Shown: positions 58,496-64,000 of the stretch, piece after piece
Position numbering within the stretch: the stretch's first letter is position 1
Layout: the number at the start of each line of letters is the position of its first letter
From: Pseudocoprococcus catus
GTDB lineage: Bacteria; Bacillota; Clostridia; Lachnospirales; Lachnospiraceae
NCBI RefSeq assembly: GCF_902381825.1
Contig: NZ_LR698973.1
Coordinates: forward strand, 2,390,291 to 2,454,290
DNA: 64,000 nt
Reading direction: 5' to 3'
Notes under the pieces: generated by a model
What the model saw: the letters and a program-made list of their open reading frames with translations, nothing else
Database searches by the model: none
Told to the model about the DNA's origin: nothing
Made by a program: the position numbers and the translations under genes

Positions 58496-60115
58496 TTATT
58501 CGCCGATTGTCCAATCGCAGACATTCCAGAAAATACCAACACCGTGATGGCCAAGAACCGTGTTCTGATCGATACCGGAAATATTCTTCGCGCCAACATA
58601 CATCGCATCAATATAGCAGAAGAATGTGTAAGCCGGTGTCTTGGCAAGCTCTTTCTGGAATAACGCATACTGCGCCATTCTCTCGTTCTCATCTGCTGTC
58701 TCACGTGCTGCCTTTAAGTAGGCATCTACTTTCTCATTGGAGTAACCATTGTAGTTGGCACCTTTATCTGTACCAAATACTTTGTATGTGTGGTCATCCG
58801 CATCAAACGGTGAACCCCATCCGATGATACAGCATTCCTGACCGCCCCAGTCAATACCTTCGGCCGGTACTTCAGCCTTGACATCCAGTCCAGCCTCTTT
58901 TAACTGCTGTGCAGCGATCTGAGCCATGTCGATTCTTACCTGATCTGACGGTGTCGCATCAATTGTGAAACCGATTCTCCTGCCGTCTCTTGTCCAGTAA
59001 CCTTCATCATCTTTCTCACAGCCTGCTTCTGTAAATGCTTCTGCTGCCTTGTCCAGATTGAAATCATATTTTTCAACATCTTCACAGTTGTATTTGTTCT
59101 TCTGTAATGGTCCGTAAGCAATCTGGCCGTGTCCCAATAAAACAGCATCAATAATCGCCTGACGGTCGATACAGTAGTTGATTGCAGGAATCAGATCTGC
59201 ATTCTCCTGCCAGTATTCATTTCCGAAATTGTACAAGATACCTCTGTAATCAGATGTGTTCATCGTGTAAACATTGTAAGCATCGTCGCCTTCAAAAGTC
59301 ACCGCATCCTTCGGTATTACCTGCGCCAGGTTCAACTCGCCGGACTTAAGCTGTAGTGCTTTCGCATTGTCATCGCTGACAATCTTGAAGATGACAGAAT
59401 CAATCTTCGCCGGTCCTGCAAAATAGTCTTCATTCTTCTCAAGCACGATCTGCTGGCCTTCATCCCACTTAGCCAGCTTGAAAGGGCCTGTACCTACAGG
59501 CGCTCTGAAGAAATCAGATTCCTGCATATTCTCACCTTCCAGCAGATGCTTCGGCAGAATTGCCATCGTCATGTAGTCTAAAAATGCCACATTTGGCGCG
59601 GACAGCTTGAATTCTACGGTATGATCATCAATGACTGTGATACTCTCCACATCCTCGTAGTTCGGTGCATTCTCTGATTCATTGGCCGGATCCATGATGG
59701 CTTCGATCGTAAACTTAACGTCTTCGGCTGTAAAAGGTTCGCCGTCATGCCACTTCACACCTTCTTCCAGATGGAAAGTGTATGTAGAATTCTCTTCATC
59801 ATAATCCCAGGACTTTGCAAGTCTCGGAACAACCTCATTATTGCCGTCATGGTCTGTCAAACCATCAAAAATCAGAACATTAATCTCGCCGTGCTCATCC
59901 ATCGCCGGATTGATCCTCGTATAGTCATTCGATCCATAAACAATTGTTCCGCCGCCTTCTCCGGCTTCACCTGATTCAGCTGCGCCAGCTTCTGTCTGCG
60001 CCTTAGCTGTCTCCGGTGCTTTCTCACTGCCATTACTTCCACAACCTGCAAGCATGCCGCAAGCCATTGTCACAGCCATCAAAAGTGCAGCTGCCTTCCC
60101 CATTCTCTTCTTCAT
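58496..60115 (-). CDS. ABC substrate-binding lipoprotein, SBP_bac_5 family (operon 2)
   Basis: 539-residue lipoprotein with lipobox MLAGCGSNG (Cys about 25). The SBP_bac_5 core includes TFHLEEGVKWHDGEPFTAED, GTGPFKLAKWDEGQQIVL and AINYCIDRQAIIDAVL. It is only distantly similar to the operon 1 binding protein, so ligands probably differ. The ligand may be a peptide, nickel or a chelate. GGAGG lies six bases before ATG 60115. Confidence 0.9.
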   Translation of the reverse strand: MKKRMGKAAALLMAVTMACGMLAGCGSNGSEKAPETAKAQTEAGAAESGEAGEGGGTIVYGSNDYTRINPAMDEHGEINVLIFDGLTDHDGNNEVVPRLAKSWDYDEENSTYTFHLEEGVKWHDGEPFTAEDVKFTIEAIMDPANESENAPNYEDVESITVIDDHTVEFKLSAPNVAFLDYMTMAILPKHLLEGENMQESDFFRAPVGTGPFKLAKWDEGQQIVLEKNEDYFAGPAKIDSVIFKIVSDDNAKALQLKSGELNLAQVIPKDAVTFEGDDAYNVYTMNTSDYRGILYNFGNEYWQENADLIPAINYCIDRQAIIDAVLLGHGQIAYGPLQKNKYNCEDVEKYDFNLDKAAEAFTEAGCEKDDEGYWTRDGRRIGFTIDATPSDQVRIDMAQIAAQQLKEAGLDVKAEVPAEGIDWGGQECCIIGWGSPFDADDHTYKVFGTDKGANYNGYSNEKVDAYLKAARETADENERMAQYALFQKELAKTPAYTFFCYIDAMYVGAKNISGIDQNTVLGHHGVGIFWNVCDWTIGE

Positions 60116-60221
60116 AAATAACCTCCATTGTTGTTTTTATTTAACTTCAGGGTGCAAAACGCCTCTTCGTTCATCCCCCTAAAAGATTAAATACATCTTC
60201 TTTCTGATTAGCAGAAGACAC

Positions 60222-60404
60222 AAAAAAAACATCCCTGATTCTTCATTCAAATAAAAAATCAGAAATGCTTCGTACATTCTATCTATCGGTTGTCAACGAT
60301 TCATCTTCGTTCTCTCTTAATGATAACCTTCTGCAATCAGCGTCATTCCTATCTGCTGTTCTTCATTCAACATCACACGCCCGCTTCATACAGGCCAACT
60401 CATT
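60222..60404 (-). ncRNA. Leader RNA 2: candidate riboswitch with terminator before operon 2
   Basis: Blocks identical to leader 1: A at 60391-60379, B at 60334-60322, C at 60286-60264. Block A can form GCCTG/CGGGC around TATGAAG. Between B and C the helix GGTTATC/GACAACC closes a longer arm with inner AACGA/TCGTT, replacing the short hairpin of leader 1. The terminator CATTTCTGATT/AATCAGGGATG (60267-60230) is followed by eight T's (60229-60222) and begins inside block C. SBP gene start is about 106 bases further on. Confidence 0.65.
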
Positions 60405-60410
60405 ACAGCT

Positions 60411-60439
60411 ATCATACCATCATTGACAGATTTTGTCAA
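60411..60439 (-). promoter_or_regulatory. Sigma-A promoter of leader 2 / operon 2
   Basis: Minus-strand TTGACA (60439-60434), 17-base spacer, TATGAT (60416-60411). The -35 lies within the inverted repeat ATTGACA/TGTCAAT (60422-60440), a possible repressor site. Confidence 0.88.
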
Positions 60440-60462
60440 TACGTGCGCATACCAGATACTGC

Positions 60463-60491
60463 TTGCCAATTCGTTAAAGTCGTGCTATAGT
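60463..60491 (+). promoter_or_regulatory. Sigma-A promoter of the ZIP transporter gene
   Basis: TTGCCA (60463-60468), 17-base spacer, TATAGT (60486-60491), divergent from the operon 2 promoter 24 bases away. The 5' leader is about 90 bases. Confidence 0.75.
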
Positions 60492-60587
60492 ATTTTCATA
60501 GTTAGTTATAGCTAATCATCATTATTTTAAGCAAATACACATACAATTATCTTTATAGTTTATACTCAAAGATCGGAGGTCTGACAT

Positions 60588-61370
60588 ATGAATATGAATG
60601 TATTTTATGGTATTCTGATACCTTTTCTCGGCACATCTCTCGGTGCTGCCTGCGTTTTCTTTATGAAAAATACGTTAAGTGACAAAATTCAACGGGCATT
60701 AACCGGTTTTGCCGCTGGTGTTATGGTGGCTGCATCCGTATGGAGCCTGATCATTCCTGCCATTGACCAATCCGCATCCATGGGGAAGCTGTCTTTTCTT
60801 CCCGCGGCCATCGGTTTCTGGATCGGCATCCTGTTTCTGCTGCTCTTAGATCACATCATTCCCCATCTGCATCAGAACAGCGATCAGGCTGAGGGACCGA
60901 AAAGCAAACTTCAGCGCACAACTATGATGGTACTGGCTGTGACGCTGCACAATATCCCGGAGGGTATGGCCGTGGGCGTAGTCTATGCCGGTTATCTCTC
61001 AGACAGCACAACCATCACCGCCGCCGGTGCACTGGCATTATCCCTTGGCATCGCTATCCAGAATTTTCCGGAAGGCGCCATCATATCCATGCCCCTTCGC
61101 GCCGAAGGTATGAAGAAAAGCAAAGCCTTTGTGGGCGGTGTCCTCTCCGGTATCGTGGAACCTGTCGGCGGCATTTTGACAATTCTGGCTGCCCATTATA
61201 TTCTTCCGGCCCTGCCTTATCTGCTGAGTTTCGCCGCCGGCGCTATGCTCTATGTTGTCGTCGAAGAGCTGATCCCCGAGATGTCCCAAGGACGCCACTC
61301 TGATGTGGGCACCCTGTGTTTTGCTGTCGGATTCAGTCTGATGATGATCCTGGACGTGTCTCTCGGATAA
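60588..61370 (+). CDS. ZIP-family metal transporter
   Basis: 260-residue divalent-metal (zinc or iron) importer with about eight membrane helices. The metal-site motifs are LHNIPEGMAVGVVYAG on helix 4 and QNFPEGAIISMPLR on helix 5, followed by GGVLSGIVEPVGG. GGAGG is eight bases before ATG 60588. It is divergent from operon 2, which together with the Nik-like importers hints at a metal-uptake neighbourhood. Confidence 0.92.
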   Translation: MNMNVFYGILIPFLGTSLGAACVFFMKNTLSDKIQRALTGFAAGVMVAASVWSLIIPAIDQSASMGKLSFLPAAIGFWIGILFLLLLDHIIPHLHQNSDQAEGPKSKLQRTTMMVLAVTLHNIPEGMAVGVVYAGYLSDSTTITAAGALALSLGIAIQNFPEGAIISMPLRAEGMKKSKAFVGGVLSGIVEPVGGILTILAAHYILPALPYLLSFAAGAMLYVVVEELIPEMSQGRHSDVGTLCFAVGFSLMMILDVSLG

Positions 61371-61380
61371 AAATTTTTCG

Positions 61381-62313
61381 TTAACAGAAAATTTCAAATA
61401 CAAGAATCATCAACGGCATACTGATGATTGAAAAAAGTGTGGTCAGCACATAAAACAGGCTGGCCTCTGCACTGTTCTTATCATAAAGCTGTGCCATGGA
61501 AGTAACTGTTGCACAGGCCGGTGTGACACATGCAAGAAAGACAATCAGCAGCAGATTCTTTCCGTCCGCGATCCAATCCGTCAAATCCAGCACTTTGAAC
61601 ACAATAAGTACGACAAGAGGATAGATAAACAATCTGAGTAAAACGGCCAGATAATTTCTTTTTTCCATGAATATTTTTTTGAATGGAATTTCAGAAATTG
61701 CCATACCTGCTAATAACATACCGATTGGCCCGATCATTTCTGCCAGCATATCAATGGTTCCGCCAATCACATCCGGCAACTCAATCTTTGTGATAAACAG
61801 AAATGCACCAATGCAAATTGCTACAATGTTAGCATTCCAAAATATTTTCTTTAAGGAAAGTCTTTCCTCATTGCACATTTTATGCCTGCCGTGTGTCCAG
61901 ATCAGAATCATCTGCACAGCCAGAAAACTGCAGGAATAAATAACATACTCTGTACCAAGAAGCGCCTTGACCAGCGGAACAACCAAAATACCGCCATTCG
62001 TATAAACCGTCGTCAGTTCTTCAACCATATCAAGATGTAGCGGCCTTTTTAAAATTGCTGTGAGGATTAAAAAGACAATATGGGCAATCACAGCAGCTGC
62101 AACAGTAAAAATCAATCCTTTCAACACCTCCGGTGTGTATTCAATCTGAAATGAATTGATAATCATACACGGAAGCACTAAATACACAAGTAGAACAGAA
62201 ATACTTTTACTGTCGGAAACTTTTAAAAGGCCGAGTCGGACCATGATGAAGCCGATCATCAGGATAATAAAAAGTTTTATAATTTGTTCTGTTAAAATTA
62301 GACTTATAGTCAT
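61381..62313 (-). CDS. AEC family transporter (auxin efflux carrier-like)
   Basis: 310-residue membrane protein with about ten helices, of the family of malonate/malate carriers and auxin efflux carriers. Marks are RLGLLKVSDSKSISVLLVYL, GPIGMLLAGMAISEI and LACVTPACATVTSMAQLYD. ATG 62313 is chosen because GGAG is eight bases upstream; a GTG three codons earlier touches the ribosome binding site. It has its own perfect promoter and a terminator-like hairpin in the leader. Confidence 0.88.
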   Translation of the reverse strand: MTISLILTEQIIKLFIILMIGFIMVRLGLLKVSDSKSISVLLVYLVLPCMIINSFQIEYTPEVLKGLIFTVAAAVIAHIVFLILTAILKRPLHLDMVEELTTVYTNGGILVVPLVKALLGTEYVIYSCSFLAVQMILIWTHGRHKMCNEERLSLKKIFWNANIVAICIGAFLFITKIELPDVIGGTIDMLAEMIGPIGMLLAGMAISEIPFKKIFMEKRNYLAVLLRLFIYPLVVLIVFKVLDLTDWIADGKNLLLIVFLACVTPACATVTSMAQLYDKNSAEASLFYVLTTLFSIISMPLMILVFEIFC

Positions 62314-62336
62314 ACAATCCACTCCTATTCTATAAT

Positions 62337-62364
62337 AAAAAGCAAGTCAGCACACGCCGCTTGC
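62337..62364 (-). terminator. Terminator-like hairpin inside the 5' leader of the AEC gene
   Basis: Minus strand GCAAGCGGC-GTGT-GCTGACTTGC (one bulged A, one G-U) followed by TTTTTATT. It lies about 30 bases after the predicted transcription start and about 24 bases before the start codon, so most transcripts would stop unless it is prevented. Attenuation is the likely role. Confidence 0.65.
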
Positions 62365-62398
62365 CCCTTCATAGACTTTTCTCTTTTTTCTGAAGCAG

Positions 62399-62427
62399 AT
62401 TATAGTCCCTTAAATTTTGTTTGTCAA
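62399..62427 (-). promoter_or_regulatory. Consensus sigma-A promoter of the AEC gene
   Basis: Minus-strand TTGACA (62427-62422), 17-base spacer, TATAAT (62404-62399). An imperfect palindrome GTAC-AAAAAT...ATTTTT-AGTAC at 62433-62463 just upstream could bind a regulator. Confidence 0.85.
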
Positions 62428-62474
62428 TACATCGTACAAAAATGTCTCTTATTATTTTTAGTACAATTTATTCA

Positions 62475-62515
62475 CCTGATGAAAAATTGATATAACACTT
62501 CAACTTTTCATCAGG
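62475..62515. terminator. Inverted repeat after the flavoprotein gene, probable terminator
   Basis: CCTGATGAAAA (62475-62485) and TTTTCATCAGG (62505-62515) are perfect 11-base arms over a 19-base loop, nine bases past the stop at 62524. The U-run lies inside the stem rather than after it, so efficiency is uncertain. It would end the fatty-acid-synthesis transcript. Confidence 0.6.
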
Positions 62516-62523
62516 ATTCCTTT

Positions 62524-63612
62524 TTAAATCGACAGTAAGTCACCGATCACTTCTTCCACTGTCTCAATTCTTTCTGCTTTCCAGGCATCAGCGCCGCAGA
62601 ATAATAGTGCTTCATCAGTTTCACCCTTTGCTGCATGGAGCAGAGACTCCGTAATGCAATAAGGAATTTCCGAAGTCTTGCAGCCCTTCATGCAGAGCAG
62701 GCACTTCTTCGGTGATATCCTTTCACCGGCCATCACACGCTCCATAAAAGGATTCATAATGGCCCTGCCCGGCATCCCCACAGGACTCTTCACAATCTGA
62801 ATATCTTCTTTATTTGCCCGGATGTAAGCTTCTTTATAACGGACATCCGCATCACATTCTTTGGTTGTCACAAAACGCGTCGCCACTTGGATACCATCCA
62901 CACCAAGGCCAAAGGCATGCTCTGCCGATGCCCTGTCTGAAATGCCGCCGGCCAGCACAACAGGAATATGGCAGCCGTATTTCTCACCATATTTTCTGAC
63001 AACAATCATGATCTTTTTCACTTCATCATCATAACTTTTTTCGGCACATTTTTTATCATCATATTCAGCATATTCTTCCAACTGTTCACGACTAAAACCG
63101 AGATGCCCACCGGCTTTCGGTCCCTCGATCACCACAAGATCCGCTGTACGATGATATTTTCTGTCCCAGTATTTCAGGATAACCGCCGCCGAACGTTCTG
63201 TTGATACAATCGGTGCAATCTTGGTCTGACTTTCTGCTGTCAGTCCCGGTAGATCAAGGGGCAGTCCCGCACCCGAGATGATCAGATCCGCACCCGCTTT
63301 TACAGCTGCCCGTACATGTCCCTCAAAGTCTCTTAATGCTGTCATAATATTAAAACCAATGATGCCGTTTGGCGCTATTTGTCTCGCTTTTTCAAGCTCT
63401 TTGCCGATGGTCCTTCGGCAGGCTTCCGCCGGATGTTCTTCAAAATCCGGCTCCCGAAAACCAATCTGGGCCGTCGAAATCACACCGACGCCTCCGGCTT
63501 TCGCCACTGCACCCGCCAACCTTGACAGACTAATGCCGATGCCCATGCCGCCCTGAATGATCGGCTTTTTGGCTGTCAGATCACCAATTTTTAATTCTGG
63601 ATATGTCATCAT
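62524..63612 (-). CDS. Nitronate monooxygenase / FabK-like FMN protein
   Basis: 362-residue TIM-barrel flavoprotein of the COG2070 family. KPIIQGGMGIGISLSRLAGA and VVIEGPKAGGHLGF are the FMN/substrate motifs, and VVLAGGISDRASAEHAFGLG the phosphate loop. A Cys-rich C-terminal patch (KKCLLCMKGCKTSEIPYC) is an addition seen in this subgroup. It overlaps the accA stop by four bases (ATGA), so it belongs to the fatty-acid operon. Whether it is a nitronate monooxygenase or an enoyl-ACP reductase-like enzyme is not decided by sequence. Confidence 0.82.
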   Translation of the reverse strand: MMTYPELKIGDLTAKKPIIQGGMGIGISLSRLAGAVAKAGGVGVISTAQIGFREPDFEEHPAEACRRTIGKELEKARQIAPNGIIGFNIMTALRDFEGHVRAAVKAGADLIISGAGLPLDLPGLTAESQTKIAPIVSTERSAAVILKYWDRKYHRTADLVVIEGPKAGGHLGFSREQLEEYAEYDDKKCAEKSYDDEVKKIMIVVRKYGEKYGCHIPVVLAGGISDRASAEHAFGLGVDGIQVATRFVTTKECDADVRYKEAYIRANKEDIQIVKSPVGMPGRAIMNPFMERVMAGERISPKKCLLCMKGCKTSEIPYCITESLLHAAKGETDEALLFCGADAWKAERIETVEEVIGDLLSI

Positions 63613-64000
63613 AATGCCCTGAACCTCCGATATCTCATCTCTGCAATCTCATCCCCCGTCATTGCCAGCTGTTTTCTGAAAAATATTTTCATACATCTGT
63701 CCATTTTCAGTGTCAGTTCCGGCAGTGTCTCTATGGTGAGATCTTCCGGTTCTTCAAAAACACGTTCAATCATACCATGCCTAAGAAGATCCGCCGCTGT
63801 CAGACGCATCACCGCCGCCGCGTCCTTCGCCTTATGACTGTCTTTCCAGAGGATACTTGCAAAGCCTTCCGGTGAGAGTATGGAATAAATAGAATTCTCA
63901 AGCATCCACACTTCATCGGCCACTGCCATCGCAAGCGCACCGCCGCTGCCGCCTTCACCGATCACGATTGACAGAACCGGTGTCTTAAGACCGGACATTT
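63609..64000 (-). CDS. accA: Acetyl-CoA carboxylase carboxyltransferase subunit alpha, C-terminal part
   Basis: About 130 C-terminal residues; the start lies outside the window. The segments PVLSIVIGEGGSGGALAMAV (active-site oxyanion glycines) and YSILSPEGFASILWKDSHKA are diagnostic for AccA. With AccD it transfers CO2 from biotin to acetyl-CoA. It is probably the end of an acc/fab operon continuing beyond 64000. Confidence 0.93.
   Translation of the reverse strand, partial: MSGLKTPVLSIVIGEGGSGGALAMAVADEVWMLENSIYSILSPEGFASILWKDSHKAKDAAAVMRLTAADLLRHGMIERVFEEPEDLTIETLPELTLKMDRCMKIFFRKQLAMTGDEIAEMRYRRFRAL

Noticed and set aside
58400..58663. Plus-strand open frame across the palindromic stretch and the 3' end of the binding-protein gene, as a transposase remnant
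   Set aside because: Its translation has no similarity to TnpA or TnpB that I can see and most of it is antisense to the binding protein.

Overview
The window reads as chromosomal DNA of a spore-forming anaerobic Firmicute, most likely of the class Clostridia and family Lachnospiraceae. Sporulation genes (spoIIP, gpr, spoIIID, a GerMN lipoprotein), an [FeFe]-hydrogenase maturase (hydE), the ireB-ruvX-DUF1292-fur-RNase J block, a His-less HPr, a T-box and GGAGG ribosome binding sites with many GTG/TTG starts all fit. Species cannot be fixed from the sequence alone. Most genes lie on the minus strand.

Layout. 1-4.3 kb: RNase J (cut by the window edge), a Fur-family regulator, DUF1292, RuvX, IreB, then MtaB. 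4.4-9.0 kb: HPr-like protein (plus strand), then thiI, nifS, rsmE and prmA (sulfur transfer to tRNA, rRNA and ribosomal-protein methylation). 9.1-14.1 kb: heat-shock operon hrcA-grpE-dnaK-dnaJ behind a CIRCE operator. 14.1-19.9 kb: hemW, lepA, spoIIP, gpr and divergent rpsT. 20-27.2 kb: holA, comEC, GerMN lipoprotein, a two-component pair and comEA. 27.3-31.9 kb: a DMT permease, a hydE gene broken by one base, an M20 peptidase, a small conserved protein, spoIIID and exoA. 32-40.2 kb: DUF554 protein, lipid kinase, Na+-dependent transporter, metY, M32 carboxypeptidase, MBL hydrolase, Nudix hydrolase. 40.3-44.6 kb: heterodimeric ABC exporter with its MarR regulator. 44.6-48 kb: trpXYZ-type tryptophan ABC importer behind a T-box with a UGG specifier. 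48-60.5 kb: two different SBP_bac_5-type (Dpp/Opp/Nik) ABC importer operons in tandem, one led by a SAM-dependent methyltransferase. 60.6-64 kb: ZIP metal transporter, AEC carrier, a nitronate-monooxygenase/FabK-like flavoprotein and the 3' part of accA.

The most interesting signal is a pair of closely similar non-coding leaders, 54161-54312 and 60222-60404. One sits in front of each Dpp/Nik-type operon. Each has its own sigma-A promoter, three sequence blocks shared base for base, a variable helix between blocks, and an intrinsic terminator that overlaps the last block. The two operons differ in gene order and their binding proteins are only distantly alike, so conservation of the leader suggests function. 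I do not recognise it as a known riboswitch family; it is a candidate undescribed transcription-attenuating riboswitch, possibly for a metal or metal chelate given the neighbouring transporters. Secondary items are the hydE frameshift, a nested palindrome resembling an IS200/IS605 end inside the second operon, an attenuator-like hairpin before the AEC gene and a short group II intron-like scrap.
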